64,000 bases of DNA from assembly GCA_016508695.1 (NCBI GenBank), contig VNKQ01000017.1, positions 124,001-188,000 of the forward strand, read 5' to 3'. Positions 34,494-45,558 of the stretch are shown one piece after another. The notes beneath the pieces were generated by a model. It worked only from the letters and a program-made list of their open reading frames with translations. It was not told where the DNA came from and did not search any database. The DNA is from Hyphodiscus hymeniophilus (Eukaryota > Ascomycota > Leotiomycetes > Helotiales > Hyphodiscaceae). The translations under genes were made by a program, and so were the position numbers. Within the stretch, counting starts at the first letter, position 1. Each line of letters begins with the position of its first letter.

Positions 34494-35412
34494 TCAGAAC
34501 AAATCTCCAAAGCCCTTCTCGGAATCCTTCTTAATCAGCTCGATCATACCCTGAATTTGGTCAATAAAGATTATCCGAACTGGGGCATTCCAGGCGTCGG
34601 CTCACATCTGGCATGATCGATTCTCCATTTTCATCCTTCACATAGCGAAAAGGCATTTCTGTGCTCTCATTCTTGTTGATGCGGAGCTCAGGATAGTCGA
34701 CATAAGGGATCTTATCAAGTGGAACTATGGGATGGTCAGTTGCAATCAGCCGACAGTGACATGCTTTTCTCACTCTTTTCTTGAACAACCATTCTGGTGA
34801 CTCTCACTGCCGTATCCGTAGTCATCTGCTTTGGACCAAGACGGCGACCTGTGAATCCCTTTTTCCTTAACTCGGAGGTCCTATCTGCTGTTTGTTAATG
34901 CCAACTTCATCCAAAGTAAAGCATAAGGGTATTCTATGAACATAATTCGGTGGACAGTGCAGTCAATCGGGTTTAAGCAGTCCACTTGAACATGATCACC
35001 TGGATCAACCGGTAATAAGGGAGTCGTTCTTACCCCGTGGTGGATCATCTCCTTCAAAGTATCAATATATGGTAATACGGGAGTGGTAAAACTGCTTACC
35101 TAAAATTCCACCAAACAGGAAGACGTCGAAGACTTGGCCGTCCTCCGGGCTCAGTTCATTCGTTGCTGCTGGATCAAGCAAGCAAACGCGAGTCTTGTCC
35201 TCTGCATACAGGGTTTCCACACTCCGGACATCTGCAGTGAAACCAGGTACACCCTTCAACGCCTCGGGGAGCACCAGCGTTTGCGGAATTGATGACAAAC
35301 AGAAGTGACCACCTGCTTGATGGGACTCCTTTGCTATAGTGATATATTCCAACTCCGACCAGGGACCAAGTTCATCGTCCAGGTGCTCAACGATGTAAGT
35401 CTTGCCAGCCAT
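34494..35412 (-). CDS. SFM1: SPOUT-fold protein arginine methyltransferase SFM1
   Basis: Five exons, 35412-35100, 35051-35034 (18 nt), 34884-34774, 34724-34606 and 34550-34494, give 205 aa. N-terminus MAGKTYIVEHLDDELGPWSE matches the Sfm1 start. The knot/SAM-binding region spans FDVFLFGGILG joined to GDDPPRDRTSELRKKGF across two introns, then GRRLGPKQMTTDTAVRVTRM. The end is YVDYPELRINKNESTEMPF and GMIELIKKDSEKGFGDLF. In yeast Sfm1 monomethylates an arginine of ribosomal protein Rps3. The tiny 18-nt exon carries most of the GDDPPR motif, so it must be real. Confidence 0.83.
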
Positions 35413-36406
35413 CTTCCTGGCAGGATTGTAGAGTATCCTGAAAGGAGTGCAACGATCAAAGCTATGGCTCGACAGCGGATAAATCGCCAAAGTGAGACAC
35501 AAGATACCGGTGCTGAGTGCAGCTTACTGCCTGAGCGAATCGGATAAGAATGGCAATGACGGATAGGAACAGAGTTTGGCTGCGTTGCGGGGTAATCCAC
35601 GATTGTGAGACGACGGTGGATGGAAGCGGACCGAAGTTGGTGCTCAACTCGTGCAAGTCTTTTCCTTTCCAAGCAACGGTATAGAGTTGCTTTTTGAAGA
35701 TGACCTGAGCTCAATTGTCTCGGAAGTCTTGTGATATAGCTTAACCAATGGAAGTCTTGCACGGAGGATCGTTCCTAAATCTGTAAAGTGTGAGATGCAG
35801 GGCAAAGGCAAGGGACCGTTGGATCTCTCCAAATCAAGATACGCTCTGAGGGATTAGGGTCCTGGATACATGAAGGAACTTACATCATAGCCTGGTCATT
35901 GGCACGCGACCCTGAAAATCAGTTATTTGTAAAAGGGAAGTTTTTGTAACGGATAGAGAAAAGGGTCTTGCCGCTTTTGGGTCCCAAAGAGTTGACCTTA
36001 GCGAGTGTTTGATAAGACCCGCAATTTCTTACTCGTCCTACTGCCCCTCCAACTTAATCCCAATCCTACCAGTCCTATTTCTCAGTACCCCTACTCTCTT
36101 GGTGCTTAGGAAGTTCAATCAATCGTGCGGAGGATTTGAAGGTCTTGCGCGTATCGGCAGGGATCTCAGGTATACCAACAACGACGAAGCTAGCATCAAA
36201 TCACAAGCTTCCTTTCATCCCGCTGCTGGGCCAATCCAAACGACCAGGATTAAGATCTCGCCCCTTGGTCGACGAAGAATCCCTCAAATAAAGTCGTCAC
36301 AATCTCCAAAAGCCGCAGCCTTCGTTGAACAACTAGACTTCACCAAACAATCGAGTCTCACAGATCGTCCCTATTACTCGCTGTACCAAACAACAAGCTC
36401 TTCGAG
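35413..36406. other. Divergent spacer between SFM1 and the endosulfine gene
   Basis: Promoter regions of two outward-facing genes. A pyrimidine-rich 5' flank precedes the endosulfine start. No defined element recognised. Confidence 0.4.
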
Positions 36407-36935
36407 ATGGCACTCAACCCCCACCAAAAGAACAAGGTCGACATCGCGGTAAGTCTCTACAATAGCTGGCTACCCATATCAATTCACGAAATACCTGCTA
36501 ATGTTGACGAAGTCCCTCTCTCCCGATGAGCAACGTCTATTCCGCCTCTACGGCAAGCTCCCATCAAAATCCGACCACCTAGCCAAACACCTCAAAGAAC
36601 GAAAGTACTTCGACAGCGGCGACTACGCACTCTCCAAAGCCGGCAAAGCCTCCTCCGTCGACACGGGCAGCGTAGGCTCCCAGCATCCCCTCCCCGAGAA
36701 CATCCCTCACCTCTCCTCCCCCGGCGTGAGCAGTCCTAGCCAGGGCGGAAGCGGCAATGGCAATATGCAGATGAGTGGTTCGGTTGTTGGACACAGTGGA
36801 AGTCCCGTCAAGGAGAGCAGCTTCTTGAATCGGGAGACCAGCGTTAATGAGCCTGAGAAGGGTGAAGGTGAGATTAGAAAGTTGGAGAGTGTTAGTCCGC
36901 CACCGATGAAGGAGGGCATTCCGATTCGGAGATAG
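36407..36935 (+). CDS. IGO1: Endosulfine family phosphatase inhibitor (Igo1/ENSA-like)
   Basis: Two exons, 36407-36448 and 36513-36935, give 154 aa. The intron has a good branch-like sequence (CTGCTAATG) near its end. The core SPDEQRLFRLYGKLPSK then KERKYFDSGDYALSKAGKA is the endosulfine signature. Ser about 49 in FDSGDY is the site phosphorylated by Greatwall/Rim15 kinase, after which the protein inhibits PP2A-B55. The tail is Ser/Gly/Pro-rich and likely disordered. Expected role: control of entry into quiescence and mitosis and of mRNA stability. Confidence 0.88.
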
Positions 36936-37776
36936 GGAGAGATGCTGGATACGGATGGATGGCTCGTGGCTGGGCTATGACGTTATGATCTGATCGTGAT
37001 GGCGTTTGAGGATTCTCTGGATTTGGGCCGAGTTTGGGCTCGATGTACACGTTACCTTCTTCGGCAATGGCTATGGCCTGATAGTCGCGAGATCGCTGGA
37101 GCAAATCGAAGATACTTCTTGAACTCTTGCTCTAAATGGGGGATGTGTGTATAGCCCTAACGCGTCGCTATGACCCAATCTCGTTCCTCAATACCTTTCT
37201 TTGGGAGTCGAGGGAGTAATAGACAGCCGAGAACCCTAGAAACTTGGAATATTAGATGACATTGAGAGAAGGGCTCACGAATGACATCTTGACACAGTGG
37301 CGGTCAAAACAATGTATGCAACCTTACATTCCCTTTGTACGTTCGCCTCCCCAATTTTGACCTAGTCGAGCTTCTTCACCTCCTCGGCAGCGCAGAAGCT
37401 GCTCGGTGAGGACCATGGAGTTAGGTGCCAAAATAGGTTGTTTGGTCAAGTCCTGGATCCTCAATGAAATGCCATTCTCTTCTACACAAGGTATTGAATG
37501 CATATTTCTATCTTGAGCCGAAAGTAGGTGTCTGATTCATCTTCATATCATCCTATCTAAGCTATCTTTTGGTGGCACCAGTGGTGGTATTCATCGCTAT
37601 GCTCCTCCCCTGAACGCCAGTACAGTCGCCATGTCGCCATTTCATATCAGAGAGCTATTCCCTTCCCTCACTGATGTTGTAAGCACATTCAGCGTAAAAT
37701 ACACGAAGTCTCCCCTCTGCTCTCTCCCCAGAATCTCCGTCCATTTTTTTCGTGGGATCCCCTTCAATCCTCACAA
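36936..37776. other. Convergent 3' spacer between endosulfine and RAE1
   Basis: No gene recognised. Likely 3' UTRs of two converging genes; frame at 37631-37852 runs antisense into RAE1 and has no motif. Confidence 0.4.
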
Positions 37777-38949
37777 CTATCGCTTTTTCACACTAGGTCT
37801 AGGTTTGCACTCATCGCCATTGACCGGGTGTAGTCTGATCTGGTTGGGATAGTTTGGTGTGTTCGTTGCGTAGCCTTTACTCCAGTCGTAACTGACGGCG
37901 TAAGCGAAGATGGAGCCGGTCTTGTTGAAGGCAGTTGCTGAGATCGTACCACCCACGGACGGATATCCCTTGAGTCTGTGCTTAGCAATCCCGTCCCAGA
38001 AGTGGAAGGTCCCGTCAGAACCAGCAGTGCTGAAAGTTCCGTATTCGGGGTGGAAGGAGATGGCATTGACGGAGTATACGTTGGTCATGTTGTTCTGGGG
38101 TGGATCGCGGTGGCATTTGAATGAGAAGTTGGAGCTGGGATCATCAGTATTAACTTAGGCAAATTATGGGAGACTGACCTCGAGTCTTTCTCCTCGACAT
38201 ATTGAATAGCACATCTTCCTTCTATACTTCCAACTGCAAATCCAGATGCGTCGGTAAAGCAGCTCACAACTCGTGTCTGCCATTTAAGAGGACTCTGTAG
38301 GGTCTTGTAGAATTTGGTGGGCTCGTTGAGATTGACAACGTTGATATATCGATCGGCTGTGCCAATGACCAAGAGCTTGTCCTTTACATCCATGGAATAA
38401 ACTCGTTCTTGACATTGGAGAGTTGCAACAGGAGCCTGCGCACGTAAATCCCAATATTTGACGGTCTTATCCCATGAACCCGTAACAAGCATTTGGTCGC
38501 CACCGGTTGGGCTGTCGAAGAATCGTACGGAGCGAATTGGCGCATCGTGTCCAGCAACTGCGACAGCATTCGACTGGCCAGCTCCAAGGTCGAGCATTCT
38601 CGCAACTTTATCTGCTCCTCCTCCGACGACTCTCTGACCATTCTGTTCACAATTTAGCACCATTGTTGCCATCTTAGATCACTACTACTCACTTTCGACC
38701 AGTGGCAGCTCAAGACCGGCCCCTCATGGTCAAACTCGGCTCTTCCTTCAGCTTCTCCAGTTGCGCTGATCTCGTAGATACGGACTTTGTTATCCCATGA
38801 TGCGACAGCCAAATGTTCCGATTGCGATGAGAACGCAAGGTCGGAGATGCTGTCATTGGGGGAGCCTTGACAGTCACATCCTTTGACAGGTCGCCCAGTG
38901 TGTTGTTTTGTGTCGAAGAGCTGCTAGAACTTCCGAAAAGGCCTGCCAT
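37777..38949 (-). CDS. RAE1: mRNA export factor RAE1/GLE2, WD40 protein with an apparent one-base deletion
   Basis: Three exons, 38949-38693, 38642-38179 and 38134-37777. The N-terminus MAGLFGSSSSSSTQ leads to KAPP at about residue 30; there the literal frame turns to nonsense at a run of five G (38858-38862, five C in the coding strand). With six, it continues NDSISDLAFSSQ and LAVASWDNKVRIYE, the first WD repeat of RAE1, and the whole CDS becomes 1080 nt, 359 aa. Later blades include MLVTGSWDKTVKYWDLRAQ and SVNAISFHPEYGTFSTAGSD. RAE1 binds nuclear pore Nup98/Nup116 and supports mRNA export. The gene is essential in yeasts, so an assembly error is more likely than a mutation. Confidence 0.86.
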
Positions 38950-40118
38950 GACTTCGATAGTATCCTGCTATTTCAATGAAGTTGTGGATTCTGGTGTGAA
39001 CGTGACAGACGCTCCTCGAGGGCGGGCGTCTAAACTTCTGAGACACCTTGGGAATTGAGATCTTGAGCTTTTACTTTCGGTCGTTGCCTTCTTCGACGCG
39101 ATTCAGGCCAATCAGCGACGACCAGCTGCCGCCCCACTTCACTAGCGTGGACGTGGAGCTTTTCTCGAAATTTATTTTTGCTACACTCCTCTATTCTTCA
39201 ACTTCCTCGCCCAAACGATCGCACATTTGAAGCACACAAACAGAGACTTTTTAGGAAGTCTCAGCTAGCAATAGCTACATAAGCTTTAGGGAAAGTCCCC
39301 GGACAACCTTCTTTGAAGGACAGTTTCAAAACGCCGCCATAGAAGCGCGGTCACTCCTCGACCTATTCTACGCCTCCCTCCACCCTCTCACCGTTTGTAC
39401 TACGTCCTCGTTGACCTTGAAACCAAGCCATTACCGGGGAAGACCACATGGATGAAGATATGAGTCCGCGCTTCTCCTGCAACGGGCTTGGGACCAGGAA
39501 AGAGGGGGTCGTAGGAGGTGTTTGGACTGTTCTTGGAACAGCGCGGATGTTTAAGTCGTTGGAATTTTTTCGTCGTGATTGACAGTTATACGATCGCCTC
39601 TCTGCCGTGCAAGCGGTAAGAGGGGTAACTCGATGGGGCTTATTCTTGGTGCGAGGAGTTCATTTTTCCCTCCTGGGTCCATAGCTTATGGGAAAGCGGA
39701 GACGGCTGTCACGGATCGGAATACACACTCTACGTCTTTCCTTATGGAAAGATTCATTCTGATCCGAGGGTGCTGTCTCAGATGCTCTGTCGAAGGAGCT
39801 GGATTCTGCTTGTTCAGGTGATGATTACCAATAGAGTCAAGCACTGATTTGTGCCCGTGTAAAAAGCGGTGCCATTTCCTGATGACACAAATTGCGTTAT
39901 GGTATCTGATGAACTACGCCTTTCATTTTGTCATTTGAAGCGTTGTTTTGGTTCAGGTTTGTAGGATAGCATGTTGTTTATCTACATTTATGATTGTATG
40001 TTCGACAGGCATAACTATGCGAAAGTAACCACGACTCCTTCTGTCGTCTCAGTATATCTTATGCCATAAATCATGACGCACCAGGTCCATGTTGTAGTAT
40101 AAATGCAAATGCAAACGC
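38950..40118. other. Spacer upstream of RAE1
   Basis: Includes the RAE1 promoter and 3' flank of the next minus-strand gene. Frames at 39048-39230 and 39579-39821 lack family features. Confidence 0.45.
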
Positions 40119-41500
40119 TCACATCAAGCCACCCAGAACAACTTTGCCAACCCCGGCAACCTCACCCTTCACTCCCGCCCTACTGCTATCTTCAAACTCC
40201 TTCACAACACCTTGAACAATGATCTTCCTGACTCTGGCATCAGCTTTAGTAAACATCTCCGCAATAAGCGGACTACACTCCCTAGGTGAAGCAACCAAGC
40301 TCATAATCTTGGTATAACAATCGATCAAGACATCACACAGTGTTGCAAAAGTCTCGTAGAAATCCGGGTCGAAGGGTAATGAAGGTGTTAATAAATGTGT
40401 ATATTCCTCTCCAGGGAGAAGATCCGTTTCGGGCATTGAGAAAGACGTAGCACCGTTACTTGCGGCAGAGGTTATGCTTCCATTGGGTGACTTCGAGTCC
40501 GTGTAGTCATTCCCCATTGGAAGCCCGATCTCTGCTGCTGCACTCTGCCGCCGCCCTTTACTGCTGGTTGTAGTTGCACGCTTGAACATCTGCGGGAATC
40601 GAGCTCGTGAAAGGGAAGACGAGGAACCATCTGGAGGATGAATCTGTTGGAAAGACTCGAACTCCGAGAGGAGGGAGTTGAGGGTCTTGAGAAATTCCTG
40701 AGAATTGGCACCGTTGAGATCAATGACCGTAGGAAGGGACAGACCGAGAAGGAGATAATTCGTTGCTCGCCGAGCAAGTTTCCGAGGGTCGAAATATGGC
40801 ATTCGTTGTAGATCTGGTTTGTTAAATAATAAAGTATTGAACCAATACACTCGGCCCTCGTGCCTATGTCCCAATTAGCGATTAAAATGCTCAACATTTG
40901 CAAGGCCTCCTACGCTTTTCTCAGATAGTCCAACGTAGATATCCTTTTCGAGGATGTCTCCTGAATATGCTGGTATGTGATAGTCTCTAACGTTAGACCC
41001 GGCGGCTGTTGCATAACTGCAAACATTGGAGGTCCACCTAGTCCTGGAGCTGTGTAGCCCGCCCCCGGCCTGGCCAGCATATTCGAGTATGGGGTCGTGG
41101 ACGTGAAAGATTCCGTTCCAGAAAGAGGGGTTTGCACAGCTTCGGCGCTGACTGCTACTACCTTGATATTGTCCGCAGATTTTGGATCGGAACCTTGACG
41201 AGGCGGACTATTCGCAGGCAGAGGAGTCCGATCTATGTGGGCATGCGAAGTAGACCTTTTCTTCTCGGGCGAGTTACTGGATCGAGCTGTTGAGTTACTT
41301 CGTCCTCGCCGCGAGCCCTTCGATAGAGAAACTGAGGTTTTTCGCCGAAACGTTGACGCTGTGGAACTGTGCGACTCTGAAGGCGTGGTCGGAGATCCAC
41401 TACTGGTGCTGGGCCTCGTGGACGTTGGTGTCTTGCTTCCACCAAATATGCTCCTCTTGAGTACATCCGAGCCATGTGAAGGCTGCTGTGCTCGATGCAT
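40119..41500 (-). CDS. Conserved fungal protein of unknown function
   Basis: Two exons, 41500-40914 and 40863-40119, give 443 aa. Residues 1-190 are Ser/Thr/Arg-rich and disordered, with a basic SKGSRRGRSNSTARSSNS patch. The C-terminal half is ordered and looks conserved: SKRISTLDYLRKAHEGRVYW over the splice junction, FDPRKLARRATNYLLLGLSL, LLPGEEYTHLLTPSLPFDPD, FATLCDVLIDCYTKIMSL, and the glycine-rich end GVGKVVLGGLM. No enzyme motif, signal peptide or membrane span is visible. I do not know a function. The protein has the feel of a widely kept ascomycete family. Confidence 0.68.
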
Positions 41501-42049
41501 CTCGCCGCTACTGCAGGCCGCCCCTGCCAGGAACACTCAAGGAAGGTGCTCAAGGACTTCTACCTCTTCTAAATGTCCTCCTTTCCGTTGATAATGAACG
41601 TGGAATAAAATATGAGGCATGGAAGAAGAGATTGTATGGTATCCAAAAATGAGAACTGATTTCTGGTGTTCAGTGTTGTCTCAGTACATAGTCTCAGACT
41701 TTGCAGGCGCTTCCTTGCGAGGGGAGAGGGGCAGGTGTTTTCGCTGCACCAGTAAATAATTGTTAAGAACGAAACTCATTTCTAAAGGTCACGCTGCTTC
41801 ACTCCGTCTACTTCTTAAATTTTATGTGAGTTGACATATCACAATGTTTGCCAATACGAACAACCCAGCACATCTTCGAAACCCAGGAGATGACTCCTTA
41901 CCCCTGAGCTCCATCAAGGCGCCGCGAGCGAGCCAGCCTCGTTTCGACCCCACTCTTTTCTCCCCCACCAACAGCAAGTATCCTAAGGTTTCTCCAAACT
42001 TGTGGAGGCTCTTGTTCTTCGTTTTCTTGCACTTATCGCAGGCTTTTCG
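41501..42049. promoter_or_regulatory. Divergent promoter between the unknown gene and ECT1
   Basis: A 549-base spacer between two outward-facing genes. An open frame at 41844-42188 overlaps the ECT1 start but in another frame. No defined site recognised. Confidence 0.35.
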
Positions 42050-43546
42050 ATGTCTACGCAAGCTGATACAGAACTCCCACCTGGAGATCCAGCACCAGAG
42101 GTCTTGGAGGATAGAGTTTGGGTCGATGGCTGCTGGGACTTTTTCCATCATGGCGGGTCACTCCTCTTCCCATGCTCTTGGAACATAAGGCACTAATTCG
42201 AGTACAGGCCATGCCGGCGCAATGCTGCAAGCCCGTCAATTGGGCAACGAGCTCTTCGTGGGCATTCATTCCGATGAATCGATATTGGAGAACAAGGGCC
42301 CTACAGTAATGACTTTGGAAGAACGGTAAATCCGTCTCGACAACCACACACGGGTCAATTTGCTGATCCCGCCCCAAGAATATCTGCCGTCGATGCCTGT
42401 CGGTGGGTTACCCAAAGCGTGCCGTATGCGCCCTATGTAACTTCGTTGCCATGGATATCTCATTACGGCTGCAAATACGTGGTCCATGGAGACGACATCA
42501 CATCGGATAGCAGTGGAGAGGACTGTTATCGTTTCGTGAAAGCGGCCGGAAGATTTAAGGTTGTGAAACGTACACCCAGTATCTCAACAACGGATCTTGT
42601 GGGACGTATGCTGTTATGTACACGCACTCATTTCATCAAGTCTTTGACCACGTTATTGGCTGGAGAAGAAGGGTCGGGTACACAGGCGGAGCGGGCGAGG
42701 GAAGGCGGGGCAATGACAGAGAGAATGAAACTCTATGCTTCGGACGAGACGGGACTCCACCCTGGTGCAAGTATCTGGTTCTGGAATGCCTCAATTGAAG
42801 CAAGAGAGGATGACACGGCAGAGGAGAAGGGCGTTTTCAGTTCGCTCTCTCAAGGTGCTCAACCTAAGCCTGGTCAGCGAGTCGTCTACGTTGATGGCGG
42901 GTTTGACCTCTTCTCATCCGGGCACATCGAATTTCTCCGACAAGTTCTCAAAGCAGAAGAGGTGGTTGGAAAAAACGAAGGCTGGTATAGCGAGGAAGCC
43001 GTGCAGGAGAGAGTTGGCAAGGGTGCCGACTACGGACCTGCGTTTGTTGTTGCTGGCGTTCATGATGATGAAGTGATCAATCACTGGAAAGGTGTCAACT
43101 ATCCCATCATGAACATATACGAGCGAGGTCTTTGCGTGCTTCAATGCAAGGCAAGTCATTTGACATCTTGTTATTGTTAGTACTAATAATTATAGTATGT
43201 GAATTCGGTGATTTTTGGCGCTCCCTTTACACCGACTCGAGCATATCTCACCTCAACTCCATGGGGTACTCCAGATGCTGTATATCATGGGCCAACGAGC
43301 TTCATGCCTCTCACTTACGATCCGTACACTGCCCCCAAAGCGATGGGGATTTACAAGGAGATTGGGAAGCACGACTTCGCTGGGGTCAATGCGGAACAGA
43401 TCGTTCAACGAATCCTCAAGAGCCGAGACATGTACGAAGAACGGCAGAGAGTGAAGGGAGTCAAAGGAATTGGTGAAGAGGCCCAAAAAAGACGAGAGAA
43501 AATGGAAGACGAGCAACGCTTGAAAGAGCAAAAGACCACTGCATAG
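42050..43546 (+). CDS. ECT1: Ethanolamine-phosphate cytidylyltransferase
   Basis: Four exons, 42050-42152, 42208-42325, 42379-43150 and 43196-43546, give 447 aa. The N-terminal nucleotidyltransferase domain has DGCWDFFHHGHAGAMLQARQ with the catalytic HxGH. The second domain has VVYVDGGFDLFSSGHIEFLR with a degenerate SSGH. Also present are YGCKYVVHGDDI and GVHDDEVINHW. It makes CDP-ethanolamine in the Kennedy pathway for phosphatidylethanolamine. Introns 1 (GCGGGT) and 3 (AAG/GCAAGT, branch TACTAAT) have GC donors. For intron 1 this is required to keep HHGH; an alternative GT-AG choice stays in frame but would insert three residues into the motif. Confidence 0.85.
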
Positions 43547-45558
43547 AAAGGGGTCGGTGGTTTCAGAATTTGGCCAGCGGTCTCCGGCGTTCAACAGCAG
43601 CGAAGATACCAGCGATTTTTCCGTGGATTCAGAGTACAGATGAATAGATAAAAGCCCAATGTATATTGAATGATCTCGAACAGTTCTTTTCAGGGGCAGT
43701 ACCCGTGATCCATAAACTCTTCTTCTGATCCTTCTCAACGAGTTTATTTGCTTTCTCAGTAACGATACTATGGTATAGTAACGCCAAGACTGAATCCTTA
43801 TCAAGACAACTGCTCTCCAAGGCCGTCTTTGGTCCACTTTTCGCTCAGAAATCACGTCCGCCATACACTTACTTAACACCTTCTGCAACGTCAATCGATA
43901 GCGGTTGACGAGCTTGGCGTGATGGAGATTGTTGCCTATATTCTTAGAGGACTTCGATCCAGATCTGTGGCTTTGAGATAGCATGCCCATGCTTGGTGAT
44001 ATCCCAAGATGAGAGGTTGTGGGCTGTCTGGCATGAGACCCAAAGACGGATATAATTTTACTCGTCGTGCGCAATCTACATCAGAGGCCTCATTCGAGTC
44101 TGCTAGGATCAGGTTGTGCCAAGTTGCATTCTTTGAAAACACGACGTCTTGCGCTGACGGCCCTGAACCGTTCGAGTGCACTCTGATGAAGAGGTCGAAG
44201 TCCTATCGTGGAGTAGAGCTGCCAGTCAGGATTGAGTCTCTGCATACCTACACAGTCGCCCCTTAGTGGAGGAGCCACGATCTCTATCCCACTCCATGGA
44301 ACAGACATATGGTTGGTTTGCCCTTTTTCCACTTACTAGTTTGTTGCCGACATCACTGCAAAAACTAATCCGGTGGCATTGCATACTTTCTTTTCAAATC
44401 ATGCCGGAGAGACTTTGAAGCTGTTCCTGTTGACGGTGTTGATCGGTATTGCAAAAGCCAGATTTTGAACAGTCTCCTCGCTTCATAAGTACATTGTAGC
44501 CGCCAATTAGACGAACGTGCCTAGACTAAAGCTTGATTTGGCAGATGGGGTTCGCTCTCCTCCTACTCCGTGGCTACTCCGTACCTATGCCGTCGTCGGG
44601 CGTAGGCGAAAAGTCCAGGTAGGTCAATCTCCAGCGAAGAGAAGAGTTTACGCTAATTTCCAATTTCTATCTTTGACTTCTTGCGTTTGGCCAGGCGTTC
44701 AAGCATGATAAGACTATGTAAGAGTATGTACTTCAATGAATCGATGCTGATTGCCAATTACTTGGCAAAATCTGAAAAGGGCTCAGAAAGTCCCCGGTCT
44801 TCGCAAAGATGACCGTAGGGCAATCTAAGCAGTGACGAGGTTTGGGGTGCTTTACGAGGTATCATAGATCGAGATATTGACTTGCTGCGATAATCGCTTC
44901 TCATTCTCAGCATTCTGATATCTGGATATCCCGTGCGTATTTATTCGACGCCTCGTAGATCGGTAATTCTCCCTCCCTCCGACCCTATCCGGAAAAGAGG
45001 CATGAATCATGAAGGACATTGCAAACCCTATCAAGTTGAAGAGCTCAAGATACGGGAGAGGTCTGGAAGAAAGTCACGTGTTTGAGAATTCTCCCATCGG
45101 ATCTCCGCATCCACTTTTTTCCATATTTGCCCCTCCATCCCACCCTTGAACACCGCCTCAGATAAGATACAACGGAAACCCATTCGCAAACCCGCCATGC
45201 TTGTGAACAAGGGAGGAAGTGGAGTCGCATCTCGACTCTATCCCAATCCCATAGCAAGCTGATTACTATCGCTACTAATCGGCAGCCCCATCCGACGGCC
45301 AAGCAAGTCCACTGAGAAAGGCCGCAGCGCAAGATAGGTACCGCCCCTCTGCTTTGTAAATGCTGGCATTATGCAATCGGCGTCCGATATGTCGCAAGTA
45401 AGTGAAAAAGAGGATGGGCCCTCGCCCATCATGGGTTTGTCTGTTTCGGTAATTATGTTGTGCTTCCATAATGTCAGTTTGATATAAGACGATTGGTACA
45501 TTTGCTTGTCTCGATCTTCATTCAAGTCCCTTCGAATCTGTAGTGGCCGAGCGCAAAA
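43547..45558. other. Two-kilobase spacer without a supported gene
   Basis: A long minus-strand frame (to 44074) overlaps ECT1 exon 4 and has no motif. Other short frames at 44009-44332 and 45045-45525 are likewise featureless. Nothing recognised. Confidence 0.45.

Noticed and set aside
42050..42152. Standard GT-AG model for ECT1 intron 1
   Set aside because: It stays in frame but breaks the catalytic HxGH motif; kept only as a possible alternative form.
43253..44074. 273-codon minus-strand frame
   Set aside because: Its N-terminal part has no motif and its C-terminal part is antisense to ECT1 exon 4; composition looks random.
44790..44850. Possible snoRNA-like segment with GATGA and CTGA words
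   Set aside because: No properly spaced C/D boxes or terminal stem; words this short are expected by chance.
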